Source: Bursaphelenchus xylophilus
Taxonomy: Eukaryota; Nematoda; Chromadorea; Rhabditida; Aphelenchoididae
Direction: 5' to 3'
Length of the DNA: 64,000 nucleotides
Assembly (NCBI GenBank): GCA_904066235.2
Contig: CAJFCV020000003.1
Location: 186,001-250,000 of the forward strand
Shown here: one piece after another, positions 1 to 12,054 of the stretch
Numbering within the stretch: the first letter of the stretch is position 1
How the letters are laid out: each line of letters starts with the position of its first letter
Position numbers and translations under genes: made by a program
The notes under the pieces: generated by a model
What the model saw: the letters and a program-made list of their open reading frames with translations, nothing else
Database searches by the model: none
Told to the model about the DNA's origin: nothing

Positions 1-1847
1 AAAAAACATCCGAAATCACAAAAAATTTACATTTTCTGAATTGCACAGTGCCCTGTAGATGATCTCCAAAATAAGCATGTTTTCCAGCGGAAAAATGTTG
101 GCCAAGATTATGAAATGGTCGGCCAGATGCTCTTCGGTCTCCTCCTTCTCCAATAGCGCGATAAAAGTGTTCAGCGACTCCTCATCAATGACTTCATCGG
201 GCAGCAAAAAATGGTCCAGATATTCGGCGGATACTGGAACAAAAATTATTACAACTTCTGTGTACGAACTTTCTGATCAAACGAATTTTACACAACAAAT
301 CTTAAGGTCAGTAGTGGGATTTTACACCCAAATAAGTATAGATACAACAAACATTTTAAATCGAATATAAAAATTTTTAAAAAATTCGGCCGTTTTCACT
401 TTTTTTGATAAATCTACTGTAATTACTGCTTACAAATATGTTTCAATTTTGGTCGCTCCTCCTGCAGACGTCCGTTCAACGCATTATCAATCCAATCATC
501 AAAAATATCGGTCGAAATTTCTTGCGATCGATTGATGAGTTTCGGAACCCTCTGAATCGTATCCAAAGTGTTTCTCATAAACCGCTTGACCGGATCCAAT
601 TGCCGTTGCCAAAACGGAATATTGGCAGAGAGCAGAGGGTCCGTTCCGTCTGGTTTGGCTTCCTCTCCGTACTCGAGATCGCCGATATCTGAAAAAATCG
701 ATAATTTTAGCCAAACTTAGACATAAATAACATCATAAATATAAAATTTTAAAAATACCCGGAATTTCATCCATATCAAAGAAATCGGCAGCGTCATCAA
801 ACTCATCGACGTTTGTCTCATCCATCAACGATTTCATATCCAAATCGCAGTCGATTTCATTGATGGACTTCAATCTTGGCGCTGGTTGAAGTTCTAGAGT
901 TACAAAAAACAAAATTACAAAAAAATCATCACAACTTACTCTCCTCACTGCTGCTGACGGTACTCAAATCGGGGAGGCTTTGACTCATACTGTGTCGATT
1001 ATTCCAGGTAAATTTTCCATGTGGATCAGGGATTTCACTGGCATTTTTTACCATGGGAATTGTCATAAATGGCAGATTTGGATGTGGAGGTTTGGGCGAC
1101 TGGAAAATAATGCTGACATTTTGAAACTTGTAATAATTTTTTTTTAATTTTTGACCGAAAATTTTTAAAAAAATCCAATTTTTCAAAAAAAAGTCTCGAT
1201 TCTAGGGTTAAAAATTTCAGGCTATGTTAGCAGTGAGGTGTCTAATATTGCTCTAAAAAATCATTTTTTTCCAAATAGAATTCAGAAAGTTATCGACAAA
1301 AAGGTTTTTTTTCTCTGGCCGACTACTCATTTTACGTGCTCTCTCAAAAGAAATCGTTTGAAAATCTCAAAATTCCCTAAAAAATCATGAGAAAAATTTT
1401 CCGAGATTGATTAATAATGCCTATTTAGCGTGTCTCTGCCAAATTTCAGCCCTAACTTACCACTTCTCTAACTCCTTGAGCGTCCAACAAGTCGTTTCCG
1501 GCCGAATTTTGCGAGCTTGCGCCGGGCTGAGAGGTCGGAAATTTGCCTTTTTGCTGACCCAATTGTCTAATTCCATTCGATTTAGGGCTTTTCGTAATTG
1601 ACGGAGTCAGCAATGATGCCTTTTGTGCGCTCAGCACTGACTCGGATCGACTTCTTGACAAGAATTTGGCCGGCGGATTCAACAAGGAGGCTCTTTGAGG
1701 GGGTCTGGGGTTTACTGCCGGAAATTTTGAGGTCGAGGGGCCTTTAGAATTGGCAGCCGAACTCTTCGACGAGCTTGGTTGAGCGTTCGATGCAGCCGCA
1801 CATGGTCTTGTGAATCGTTTCGGTGAATCTAAAAAAATCGGGGGTTT

Positions 1848-1880
<33 letters not shown>

Positions 1881-1974
1881 AAAAAATTTATTCGTTTTTT
1901 GGTATACAATTACCTTTATCTGCACCCTCCTCCTGGTCGTCACCTTCCAGTGGTCGGGATTTTCGTCGAAACAT
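1..1974 (-). CDS. Uncharacterised Ser/Pro-rich N-terminus, acidic middle, helical C-terminus protein
   Basis: Six exons join in phase on the minus strand: 1974-1914, 1828-1461, 1099-940, 893-759, 688-434 and 233 to at least 16. Each junction has a GTAAG/GTAAT/GTATT-type donor and a CAG or TAG acceptor. The in-frame ATG at 1974 gives the simplest start; the frame is open a little further upstream without another ATG. A stop at 16-18 would give 398 aa, but a GTAAAT donor lies just before it, so the gene may continue beyond the window. The first 140 residues are rich in Ser, Pro, Lys and Arg; the middle is acidic. The last 70 residues are helical and begin with an LLPDE stretch faintly like RhoGAP-type helical domains (the DEPDC1/LET-99 kind); this is a guess. 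The gene is divergent from the secreted-protein gene at 2590. Function is not recognised. Confidence 0.6.
1847..1879. repeat. Homopolymer A tract in intron
   Basis: A run of about 30 A residues (T on the coding strand) lies in the first intron of the minus-strand gene. It forms part of a long pyrimidine tract before the acceptor at 1829. It is a likely length-variable site. Confidence 0.8.
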
Positions 1975-2589
1975 TTTTCGCGAAAATTCGACCGCACCGT
2001 GTAATGATTCAAATTTAAACTGACTTGGATTTTCATGATGCAGTTTTCTCGGTTGTTTATGCAAATTTCGGAATAAAATTTGACCTTGGGACGTTAAAAT
2101 ACGGATTGGGCATCTTGGCTAAATTGATCGGGCAAATTGGTCAAGTTGACCGATACCTGAAAATCGATTTTTTTGTGAACTTTATTGACCAATTTACCAT
2201 GACGGTGCGAAAAATTTTTTTTTGGTCAGATTGGTAAATTGACCGGGCAAATTGGTCAAGTTGACCGATGCTTGAAAATAGATTTTTTTATGAGTTTTTC
2301 TCACCGTTCCCTTCTTTATTTCTCCAACGAACCCTTCATTTTTTCGAACCATTGTACAATCCGCTTCAAAATCACTGTTGTTTTTTTTGCAAAAAACCAA
2401 AAATCTGACCAACACGCGCGGCTGGCCGAGTCGCCCCCTTCTCCGACATGCCTGCGTCCCCGAAACTTAAAGTCGCTGAACACGCGTTTTGCTGTTAAAA
2501 AAAGTGTGGTCTCCGGCTCGTGCGCGAGGTCATGAGCAGCCCGCCTGAACAGAGAAATTACCAGTTTAGCTGAAATTGGAGAGCCCAAA
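1975..2589. other. Divergent intergenic region
   Basis: About 615 bases separate two divergent genes and probably hold both promoters. The segment 2410-2540 is GC-richer and unique. No clear TATA box or known factor site was recognised. A tandem duplication occupies 2121-2300. Confidence 0.5.
2121..2300. repeat. Imperfect tandem duplication, period about 115
   Basis: Two copies start at 2121 and 2236. They share GGGCAAATTGGTCAAGTTGA followed by CCGAT, a similar CTTGAAAAT stretch and a T run. They are non-coding. Confidence 0.75.
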
Positions 2590-5500
2590 ATGCTCGCGTT
2601 TATTGGACTTGCGCTATTTTTGGGCTTAGCTTCGGCCAACCAAGGGCATCCGAATGGATGCCCGAATAGGGCGTTTTTGGGATGTATATTGGCGTTGAAG
2701 GAGGATCACATCCAGTTCGACCGGAATATTGTAAGATTTTTGGGATTTTGTTGCAGTACTGCTCCTTGGACTTGAATTTTCTCCAATTTTGATTACAATT
2801 CTCTGCAGGCTATCCTAAATTCTTAGCCCTGGATTACCTTACAATTTTTAGGTTTGAAATTACAAAATTTTGCTTTTTTTAATGATTAAAAATTCCCGGT
2901 TTTATCATAATAGGGTAAAATTATTCTAGAGAGTGTTTCAAGAAATTCCGCCGAAATTTTTTTATCGATTTTTTTGGCGCTCAGTGAGGATATCCAAAAA
3001 ATTTTTTTTGCATAATAAAGAAGATAGGCGGTTTTTTGCCTATAAAAATCGGTTTCTCCGCCAACGCGGAAACCATTTTATTCGGCGGACACTTATGGGC
3101 ACTTTCTTGGTCATCACACCAATTTTTAACGCTTTATTGTGGCACTGAAGCATCCGGGAAGTCTTCAAATTTTTTGCACAATGATTCAGGCCGGCTAGAG
3201 GAATATCTTTTCTATAAAAACTTTCCAGATAATGAAAAACTATTCGAAAACCAACTTCTTTTTCCACAATTAAAAAAATTTTCTTTTTGCAGGTCAGAAC
3301 CATCCTCAGTATTGACTCTGAAGCAAAATTGATTCACACATGTAAGGCCTATACTAAAGTTTTGCCTTGTTTCCGCGACAAGGTGCTCGAATGCGGCAAT
3401 CAACATCAACGCGAGCTTTTTGGAGAAGTTGGCCGCGCTCTGATGTTCCTGTGTTCTCCATTCAGCCTGCAACGACAGAGGGTTTTGGTGGAAAAACAAA
3501 ATTGTATTTCGAAAGTTCTGTCGTTGCCCATTTCGGTTGGATGCAAATTACCGCAAAAGCCGTATGGAAAGCAGTTGATGGAGTGCAAGTGAGTTGACAA
3601 AAATTGTGGAAAAAGGTACGGTAGAGAACCTGATACAGTCGCAAAAAACGTACCATTTTGCATCCGGGAAGCATCAAAAATGTAGCATAATGCTTCCCTC
3701 TTCAAGTGAAAAAAAACTCTGACTTCAAAAGCGCCCGGGCGCGCCCTTCAAAACGAAGTATTTTCACTTGGAAAGGGAAGCATTTTGCCACATTTTTGAT
3801 CCTTCCCGGATGCAAAATGGTACGTTTTTGGCCACTGTATCAGGTTCTCTACCGTACCTGTACAGGGTCTTTCAAGAAACGCGAAGGAAAGTCGGAGGCT
3901 ATAACTTTCGGCGGAGGCGGCGCAGAGACTTCGTTTTTGAAATAATAGGTATTTTTAAGCGACATTCATTTTTATCTATGAAATAGCGACATTTTAAAAT
4001 GCAGACTGAGATCGCTACGACCTTTTTAAATAGGGCCCTTTTACCCTGAAAACCAGTGTTTTTCGGTTGAACATGATCGAAGAAATTTCAGTTTTTTTCG
4101 GTTGAAACACGTCGGAAATTTTGGTAGCGGAACTTTAGAATAATTTGCAACGTGTTGGAAATTAAATTTCTCTCCCTTTTTTCAACATCAACTCGATTAA
4201 AAACCCCAAAAAATCCGACTTTTTTCGATCATTTTCAACCGAGAAACGCTGGTTTTTGGAGTAAAAGTGGCCTACTTCAAAAGTTCGTAGCGACCTCAGT
4301 TTGCACTTTAAAATGTTGCTATTTCATAGACAAAAATTAATGTCGCTTAAAAATACATACTTCAAAAACGAAGTCTCTGCGCCGCCTCCGCCGAAAGTTA
4401 TAGCCTCCGACTTTCCTTCGCGTTTCTTGAAAGACCCTGTACAAAACTTGTAGGAAATTAAAGCCCTATGTTTGGGGTACCTCTGACCATTTCTCAGCGT
4501 AATCCACGTGTATTTTAGGAAAGAATGCGCTGCAACACAGAACAACTTTAGTTGCTCGTTGAAGACCTGGATGAGCGAGCAAAATGCCTGCACTTTGAAT
4601 GACATCTCCGAAAATTGTGGCCAAGAAGCCGCTGATTTCTACGCCGACTTCCAAGCCAGTGTTTTTGAGCCCAATTACCCATTTTTATGTCATCCGAATG
4701 GTAAGAAACCCAGGCATATATATTTTGAGAGCTGCCGGGACTACTCTGCAAAAGTTGTGGTATATTGAAAAAATATAATCGCCTAAGTTTTCAGACAAGA
4801 TGATTCTCCCATTTACCACCGAAAACCCTCCAAAAAAGCATAACATCACCGTGGTTACGATAAAGAACAGGCCTGGAAACCGAAATTTTACTGTAAGTAA
4901 TCACGATTCACCCCCATTACGAATGTTTTTCAAAATTCAGCGTCCTCAACTATCCGTGCGGAAGACGACAAAACCCCCTAAATTTGAGGTGTTTTATGTC
5001 AGTCCCAGAACCGAGCAACGTAATTCTAGTCACATAAAATCCAAGGAAATCTTCAATCGAGTGTATAAATTGTCGACTAAAGCTCCGGAAATTCCACCAA
5101 CAACACTACCACCACAAACAGCGTCAACCACGGAAGAGCCGGCAAGATATGACAGGTGGGACTATTAGTTTTTTCATAAAGTGCGTAGATATTTTTCGCC
5201 CGGATAAAAAAAGTAAAATGCACTGTGCAACACGGGGTTTTCGTAAAACGGAAAAAAAGTCTACGAACTTTATGAAAATGCTAGTATCTGGCCATCCCAA
5301 CGCTAGATCTTCAAATAAACCCGATTTTGAGTCATTGTAAAACTTCCAGGCCAGAGGCCCATTCCCAGCCGCAGATCCCCCAGGTCCAACAGACGTTCAT
5401 GGCGCTGGTCGAGAAGCTTCTTCCCATCGCTCTACAACACAACATGAGCACCCTGCTTCAACATCAAAACAAGCTCCTTGAGTTGAGCCGGAAAATCGAC

Positions 5501-5665
5501 CTCAAAGACATGCTATCGCAAGGGAAGCCAAACACAACCACCGTAATCCCAAGTTCAGAAACGCCAAGTACCGTCAACACCCCGCATTACAGTTTGGCGA
5601 GCATGGTGACAAACCGCCCATGGAGGCCGTGGTATTTCGTATCCACCGACGAGGGAGGGCAGTGA
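2590..5665 (+). CDS. Secreted cysteine-patterned protein, CPG4-like
   Basis: Six exons (2590-2730, 3293-3588, 4519-4700, 4795-4892, 4941-5155, 5350-5665) join in phase with standard GT/AG sites and give 415 aa. Residues 1-16 are a clear signal peptide (MLAFIGLALFLGLASA). Exons 1 to 3 carry regularly spaced cysteines with hydrophobic spacers, closely recalling the nematode chondroitin proteoglycan 4 (CPG4) domain, an extracellular domain of eggshell and other secreted proteins. From about residue 240 the protein is Pro/Thr/Ser-rich and probably disordered or O-glycosylated. The C-terminus has a helical stretch and ends in an aromatic TNRPWRPWYF motif. AATAAA lies 12 bases after the stop. The family call rests on cysteine pattern alone; the role in this species is inference. 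Intron 2 holds two transposon-like palindromes. Confidence 0.7.
3618..3856. repeat. Palindromic MITE, CAGTGGGGGACC family
   Basis: Inverted arms contain the family core ACGTACCATTTTGCATCCGG plus CTTGGAGAGGGAAGCATTTT-like parts, meeting at a GC-rich centre. TA dinucleotides flank the element. The terminal bases here have drifted (ACGGTAGAGAACC). It lies in intron 2 of the CPG4-like gene. Confidence 0.85.
3863..4439. repeat. 577-bp palindromic element with mariner-like ends and TA target site
   Basis: Both ends read CAGGGTCTTTCAAGAAACGC and its complement, flanked by TA (3861-3862 and 4440-4441). The arms match for about 165 bases, including GGCGGAGGCGGCGCAGAGAC. Ends beginning CAGGGT with a TA target suggest a non-autonomous Tc1/mariner-type element. 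No transposase is present. Confidence 0.85.
5167..5285. repeat. Small palindromic MITE with GCACTGTGCA core
   Basis: Arms TTTTCATAAAGTGCGTAGA and TCTACGAACTTTATGAAAA enclose a short core with CACTGTGCAA. It lies in the last intron of the CPG4-like gene. A relative is at 61293-61381. Confidence 0.75.
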
Positions 5666-5676
5666 ATCCTGTTCGA

Positions 5677-5682
5677 AATAAA
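5677..5682 (+). other. Poly(A) signal of the CPG4-like gene
   Basis: AATAAA lies 12 bases downstream of the stop codon at 5665. The gap to the convergent DUF229 gene is short. Confidence 0.7.
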
Positions 5683-5924
5683 AATATGATCCGATCTCTG
5701 TTGTAAGGTAAAGTCATAAGTTGTGCAACAAAGCGAAAAAGTGAACCTTCTTTTTAAGTAAATTTTATCAAAAATTTTTTAATTTTAACAATTTATTGAC
5801 GTCTTTATAAAAGATACGAAGTACATACATATATAAATTCAATCTTTATCATCAAAGTCAGCTGAATACAAATAACAATACATCTTTTTGAACCAATAAT
5901 TTTCCAAATCAACACCACAAGACT

Positions 5925-8900
5925 CTAAAATTTAATGAGCGTCCCGTTGACGGTGAACAACTCATGGCAGAAGCAGTACTCTTTCAGAGGCCCTGGCGGA
6001 ATGCATTTGGCTTGTTTGTCGTAGCTGTCCATACGGGGGAAGAAGTTGTTGTACAACTTGATTTTGTTGTTTTCAATCTGAAAAAGCGGCTATACAGTGG
6101 AAATCTGAGTTTTTTCACTTGGAGACGGAAGCATTTTGCCACATTTTTGATACTTCCCGGATGCAAAATGGCACGTTTTTGGCCAATGGATCAGGTCCGC
6201 CACTGTATTTATTAGGTCTAGAAGTATGACTCTGCCGTTTTTCTGTTTTGCATTTTTTGCAGGTTGCAGTAAGGTTTTAAAATTTCTGTTGAGATCCGCT
6301 GAAAGAACTTTGAAAACGCTATCTATTGATATACGTTTCGTGTGTTGAGGCTAGACGCAGCGGTTTTATGAAGCTTCAAAGATGACCAACTTGGTCCCTG
6401 GAAAATCGTTATTTGCGGGAAATTTTACTCTGCACGTGTAATGCGTCATACTTTTGAAACGGCAGTTTTTTATTATCTTGTGGGACCGAGATAATAAAAA
6501 GTTACTGGCAGCTAGGTATCTATGGCCCAAAAAATAGACACCCTGCCTTACTTACCCCAAAGTAAGCCTGATACTTTCCTCCACTCGGAACAACTGCAAA
6601 TTTGATCAAGTAAACTTTTTCTCCCTCTTCATCCGGATCAAATTCACTCAGTTCCAACAACAACTCCTTGCCCAACGTCAGCACGGAGCAATTGCTCGAG
6701 TAATTTGAGTTTGTAATATTGTTATTCATAATCTCCACCACTTTTTGGCCGGCCTCTATGGCCAATGATTGATTTTGGACCGCGACTTCTTTATGCTGAC
6801 ATATACAGTGATTGAACGGAATGTAAAGGGTGCTACAGTCTCTGGGAGTGGGCAGTGGATGTAATATTGAAGATCCTTTCAGTTCGCGGTCGGTGGGTTC
6901 GAATTTAGTCGTTGAAAATGGCGTTGAAGCCGTCCATTTGTGATTATTCTGGAGTTGACTCATCATGGATCTCCCAACCCTTAGAAACGGACAAAGAAAC
7001 GCTCAACATACCTGCGCAATTTCCGCAAGAGTTGCGTAAACATCATGCTGAGAGAGCAGATGCTTTGTATTTTGTTTGAGCTGATTTACCAAGTCTTCGT
7101 TCTTCCTCATATCTTGAGGCAGTGAGATCATAAAAGTCGGATTACTTGAGTCGATTTTTCCCGTATTTGTCCCCAAAATCCCGCCAAATCGCAGGCCATG
7201 ATCGCCCATTACAATTACGTATGAGTCGTTGAACTGAAAATTGAATTTGCGCTGATGAGAACGTAATGTCAAGTGTTTCATGGTTTCCCAACAAAGAAGG
7301 CTGCAGGAAGTGCCTTCGAGGCCTGGTAAAGCCGTTGGATGGTCGGCGGACGCTCGGCGAAGGCTCGGCGGAAATTTGGCGAAGATTTTTAGCATATATG
7401 TGCATTTTTTCTAATTTTAGCTATTACTAACGTTAGTTTTCTTTAACCTGAGTTAATGTAACATGTAAAAGATTAAAATTTGCGGCAAAAAACAAAGATC
7501 CGTAACTTTAATCCAGAATTATACATGTAAAATACGTCAGAATAGATTTCAAGTTATCCTAGGACTCGTTCAATCTTATTATTTTTACTAACTAAATCGC
7601 TAACCCGAAAATTCGTGGCGCCGGCAAGGCCGGTCAAGTTTCAATCATCATTTTTAGACCTACCTTTTCTCGCATGCTCATAAAGAACAGCTTGAAGTGT
7701 TTGTCGGCATGAAACACGCCGTTGAGCGAGTCATGAGCCAGGCTGACAAACCAGGTGATTGAAAACTTGGGTTGGCCTTTGTAAGCGTCCGAAAATTGCC
7801 GCATATTCTCGAACAGATAGTGATGCGGCTCTTTGCAGACTTTCTCATACACATTTGCAAACAAATCTTCCCATGGGTAATGGTAAAAGAGGTTGTAAAA
7901 ACCGCTGAAATAAAGAGAATCCTTACGAAGTGAAATTTCTAAATACTGCAAAAAATTGCATTTTGTTTGCCTACAGCGACTCTGCTTCCTGCATAACGCT
8001 TACCCATAACGCTTACTTCATATAATGGTCAGCTGGCATGTGATCGAATCCATAGCAACTCCCGTAATCAAACAAGCCATATCGTGAGTCCAGATCAATC
8101 ATCGTCCTGTATCCTCTATCCTCAAAGTCCCAGCCCACATAGCTGAAGTTGTCCCGTGTGATGCGCAGATTGCAAAGCTCCGCGTCTCTTCCGCCGCCTT
8201 TGAATGGGCTCCACGGAGTTTCCGGCATGTCCAAGGGTCGCTGGTCCAACAGGAATGCGTAAGCATTTTGTTTCGAGCCTTCGGCGACTCGGTTCAAGTA
8301 TGGGAAGTGGATTGATCCAAACTCTTCTTCAAGGTACTTCTTGCTCCCTGACAATGTTCGCATAAATTGGTTTGAGCTGATGGAATCGAGGACAAGTACG
8401 TAGACGTCTCTTGATTTTGCATCGAATTTTATTCCCTTGGAAGGTCTGAAATTTACGATGGGCTGAATAATAGAAGCGTAAAATTTTCCTAATTTTAGCT
8501 ATTACTAACGTACGTTTTCTTGACGATGAGTTACTTTAACATATAAATAAAAGACCAAAATTTGCGGCAAAAAATGAAGATCGTAGATATTAATGATGTG
8601 AGTATGTAAAATAACTCAAAATACATCTATTTTGAGTGTATTTTACATAGACGTACGCGTTCGTAGGACCCGATCGGTGTTATTATTTCTACTAACTCTG
8701 CCTTAACCCAGCTTCCCCCATGCATACAATGACGAAGGCATCGTTAACCCGAATTGTCACTAAACCAAAAAGTCGTAGCCCCAATATCTTTAGGGACGTC
8801 TAAAATAGTTTTTTATAAGTGTCGGGCTAGCTGTGCACATGAAACATGATGTTGCAGCAGAGCCGTGAAACAGTAACCATAGGTGTCCCTTATCGCGTGT

Positions 8901-10300
8901 ATTGACAATGTGAATGACTAATTTTTTTTGATTATTGCCCTACTGAACCCGTTTACAGTAAGCATCCAAAATTTGAAAAAAAATTGAAGCGTCGAGCCTC
9001 AAGTACTAGATGTATAATATTGTCTGTCAAAAACTTGCTTTTCAACAATTTGCGTGTGTGAAAAGTGATAACTAATATTCCCAGCAATTTCGCATTTGAC
9101 TTCAGCGACCTCACAGTCCGTGTGATCCTCGCCAATCCCACTGATCTTCGTCCATTCAGTAAAATTGACCTTTCGGTCTGAAACTGGAATGGAACATCTA
9201 AAACAGCAATATAATCATTAGTTTGGAGTCACCTGTATTTACATTCCTCTCCGTCCTGACTAAGCATCACCAAAGTTCCATTGATCAATTTACTTCTTTC
9301 GTCGTATTTCACCTTACAGCTTTCCGAAGCGGAGATATCCGATTTGGGGTCGAAGAACTGAAGGACTTCCGCGTTCCAGGGATCCACTTTTGGCAGACGA
9401 CAACCCTTGTTTAGGCCTGAAATTGATAAATATGGAAATTAAGAACAAAATTGATTGATCTGACAAGGAAAATGCTCGAAGAGCGAGAAATAAATTCAAG
9501 TTTCGAATACATGCTTGCGTTCGATTTCTTGAAAATTATGACTCGGCGAACAAATTTTTTTGGCGGCATCCCTGCGCGGAGATTGCCATCTCTGCGCAGG
9601 AGCCGGCTCTTGAGCCGGCTCTTGGCTCCGGCTCTGAGCGGCTCCGGCTCCCGAGCCCAAAGTCGCAGCCAGGCTTCTCAACGTTCAGAAAAGAAAAAAT
9701 TTTGTGATCTTGTTAAACCAAATTGCTTGAAAAATACTGTGAAGGATGTGTTGCGTACGACTTGGCTTCAAAAACGTTGGGTGTATGATCTCGGGAACTA
9801 ATATACAGTAATAGCTTTTATTTTTGGAGAAATATTTTTTTTTTAAATTTTTGTATGGGAGCCGGGAGCCGGAGCTGCAAATTTGGCCTCGGCTCTAGCT
9901 CTGGGAGCAAAGAGCCGGAGCCGGAGCCAAAATTTTGACCGTGGCAATCTCTGAACGCAAGTTAGAAAATTCCTGATATGACTTGCAAAAAATGGCTAAA
10001 TTTCATCCTTAGTTTCATTAAAATATCAGGGTCAACGTCCGAGCACCTCCGCGGTAAATTACTCCTCCAACTTTTTTCCTTACCTTTACTGCTTTTTTCA
10101 TTTCCATTTCCCGTCAAAAACTTTTTGATCCCAACAAAATTCGTCTCATTCAGCGTCAAACAATCGTATTTCACATAGTAAAACAGGAGAATAAGTAGAC
10201 AGAGGAACAAAATGATATTGAAAATCGAAATCTTTCGCAGACCCATCCTCGTTTGGTGCGCAATTGGAGAATAAATATGGTTGGAGGCGTGTTTGCGCAT
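5925..10300 (-). CDS. DUF229 (sulfatase-fold-like) type II membrane protein
   Basis: Eight exons (10300-10063, 9416-9233, 9197-9035, 8462-8017, 7914-7674, 7233-7012, 6948-6556, 6077-5925) join in phase to 679 aa. Residues 24-43 are one hydrophobic span after a short basic tail, so the bulk should be lumenal or extracellular. Hallmarks of nematode DUF229 are visible: VLVLDSISS near residue 221, the ADHYMNGFYN segment, VIVMGDHGLRFGG near 430-442, and a C-terminal YCFCHE region with paired cysteines. DUF229 has an alkaline-phosphatase/sulfatase-type fold; its substrate is unknown. A TTGCAG acceptor about 18 bases upstream of the ATG may be a trans-splice site. The weakest junctions are the GTTTTT donor at 9034 and the CTCCAG acceptor at 6949, both chosen because they restore phase and family sequence. 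Confidence 0.82.
6095..6205. repeat. Half-length copy of the CAGTGGGGGACC MITE
   Basis: One arm only, with CAGTGG and CCACTG ends and TA on both sides. It lies within the last intron of the DUF229 gene. Confidence 0.8.
7297..7622. repeat. Interspersed repeat, GCCGTTGGATGGTCGG family
   Basis: Contains AGCCGTTGGATGGTCGGCGG, then TTTTCTAATTTTAGCTATTA, and ends near CGTGGCGCC. Related copies are at 8468-8790, 20130-20350 and 53518-53880. This copy is in a DUF229 intron. Confidence 0.75.
8468..8790. repeat. Interspersed repeat, second copy of the same family in the DUF229 gene
   Basis: Starts in the TTCCTAATTTTAGCTATTAC part and ends AAAAAGTCGTAGCCCC. The GCCGTTGGATGG part is missing. It is intronic. 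Confidence 0.65.
9571..9955. repeat. Element with GGCTCC-rich inverted arms
   Basis: The ends AGATTGCCA and TGGCAATCT enclose repeats of AGCCGGCTCTTG and GGAGCCGGAGCC in opposite orientation around an AT-rich centre. The structure matches a fold-back or hAT-like MITE. The flanking duplication is degraded. Confidence 0.55.
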
Positions 10301-10334
10301 CAGTTCAATAAAATCTGCAATCAACACACGATTA

Positions 10335-10782
10335 GGATTACATTCTTGAAAGTTCAGATTTTGACGAAACTTGGCACAGATTTAGAATAATTTTTTCGAA
10401 AATGTATGCGAGAATCCCAGCTCGCGCTTTGCAGAAACAACCGAGATTTTTAGATCGAAAGTTAGCGAAAATATGAGACTTTTTGCCGAATTTTGGCACG
10501 AAAAGTTTCATACCTATTTCTACCGTAAAGGGTAATGTTTCTACAAAAAATCAATTTTTTCCGCACGAAACTGCCAAAGTTATAGCCAAAAAGCGTTTTT
10601 CTCTCTGCCCACTCTCCGCGTTTAACGTACTCTCTCAGCAGCAAAGATCGTTCAATATTTCGGCTGCGCCTGCAAAGCGCGAGCTAAAACTTTCAGGAAT
10701 TGGTATCTAGTCTATGCCCGGCGTGTATGTAAAAATTTTAAAAAATCTGAGCGTCGCACTTGATGTACCTCCCCTGTGAGAA
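10335..10782. repeat. Harbinger-like MITE (GTGCGACGCTC family), degraded left end
   Basis: Shares the family body (TTTAGATCGAAAGT, GTTTCATACCTATTTCTACC, CGCGAGCTAAAACTTTCAGG) and the right end CTGAGCGTCGCACTTG. The left end is diverged. Confidence 0.75.
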
Positions 10783-10911
10783 TACAACTGCTCAATGGCA
10801 AAAAAATTGCAAATTTTAGAGCTTTGGCTAATATAGAAAGCTGCTATATTTGTCCAGCCTGCCACGCTCTTGTTGTTGTAGTCTAGGATCTAAAATCAGC
10901 TCACGGTCTAA
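10783..10911. other. Short unique spacer between repeats
   Basis: No gene or motif is recognised here. Confidence 0.5.
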
Positions 10912-11107
10912 CAAGGGAAGTCACTTAAGTCACGGATCGATTTTTAAAAACGACTGTTACAGCGATGGGGAGGGTAGGACGGAGATATTAAATCTGAAAA
11001 CCGCTACCTCCACCGGCCTCTGGGAGCCGAGATAATCGACCAAAAAGGTTTGACCTAAAAAAGTTGCTCCGAATAGTCCTCTCTTCCGAAAGAAGTAGGG
11101 GAGAGAA

Positions 11108-11172
11108 CCGAATAGTCCGGTGGTCTGGAAGCGCGCTTCCGGGCCTTGACCTTTTCAGGTTCGAATCCGCAT
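11108..11172 (+). repeat. tRNA-derived (SINE-like) module, left arm
   Basis: TAGTCCGGTGG at 11113-11123 resembles an A box and GGTTCGAATCC at 11158-11168 is a canonical B box. The intervening sequence does not form a proper anticodon arm. It is a Pol III promoter relic, not a tRNA gene. Confidence 0.55.
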
Positions 11173-11409
11173 GGGTCAAATAATTTATTAAACTTTTCAT
11201 GTAATCCAGTAAATTTACCGGTAAGGTAAAATTTTTGATTTTTTGCGTATTTTACGGTTAAATTCAGGGTAATAATGTGAATGCGAGTTCCAAACGATTT
11301 GGATTTTCAAGGTTGAAAATTTACCGTAAAATAAGCATAAAATATAAAATAAATTGCTAGTAAATTTACTGGATCACAGCAACATAAATTTTTCGCAAGT
11401 TCGAGACCC

Positions 11410-11478
11410 GTGCGGATTCGAACCTGAAAAGGTGAAGGCCCGGAAGCGCGCTTCCAGACCACCGGACCATTCGGTTCG
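11410..11478 (-). repeat. tRNA-derived module, right arm
   Basis: Inverted counterpart of the left-arm module, with the B box complement at 11414-11424 and GGAAGCGCGCTTCC preserved. Confidence 0.5.
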
Positions 11479-12054
11479 CTGCCTTTTCTTCTTTCGGAAG
11501 GAATAAATGTTCGGAGGAATTTGGGCAAACTTTTTGGTCGATTATCTCGGCTCCCAGAGGCCGGTGGAGGTAGCGGTTTTCAGATTTGATATCTCCTTCC
11601 TACCCTCCCTATCGCTGTAACAGTCGTTTTACAAAATCGATCCGTGATTTAAGTGACTTCCCTTGTAAGGTCTTCTACGTGCTTTGTGCGGAAATGTCGG
11701 AAAATTTGAAATCAAGAAACTGTATGATGACTCACAAGGAAATAAAATTTTTGCTGGTCAAAGTTTTTGTTGACGTTTGATAAAAGGTGTAGCGTAACGT
11801 TTCAGAAGATAGTTTCATAGAAATGTGTTGATATTAAAACGCACTTCGCGAGCTGTGGAAGGGGGGTCTGCCCTAGAAATTGACCCCCACTTTTTTTTGT
11901 CTTAACTGATGACATGTAGGATGCTAAAGAACTTGGTGAATTTTTTTCGAAAAATTCGTCATCATGACCGAGATATGACGTATTTATTGAATTTCGCATA
12001 ATGTGATATATTGTACTGATTTATTGCCGAAATATCTCAGAACTGAGTATATAC

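Larger units (their letters stand above)
10912..11665. repeat. 754-bp palindromic Harbinger-like element carrying tRNA-like modules
   Basis: Ends CAAGGGAAGTCACTTAAGTC and its complement are flanked by a TAA duplication (10909-10911 and 11666-11668), the 3-bp TWA site of PIF/Harbinger elements. The arms match for about 260-290 bases around an AT-rich centre. Each arm holds a tRNA-like B box (GGTTCGAATCC at 11158-11168; the complement at 11414-11424). Confidence 0.85.

Noticed and set aside
3040..3705. Minus-strand frames opposite exon 2 of the CPG4-like gene
   Set aside because: They are mirror frames of a well-supported exon with a conserved cysteine pattern.
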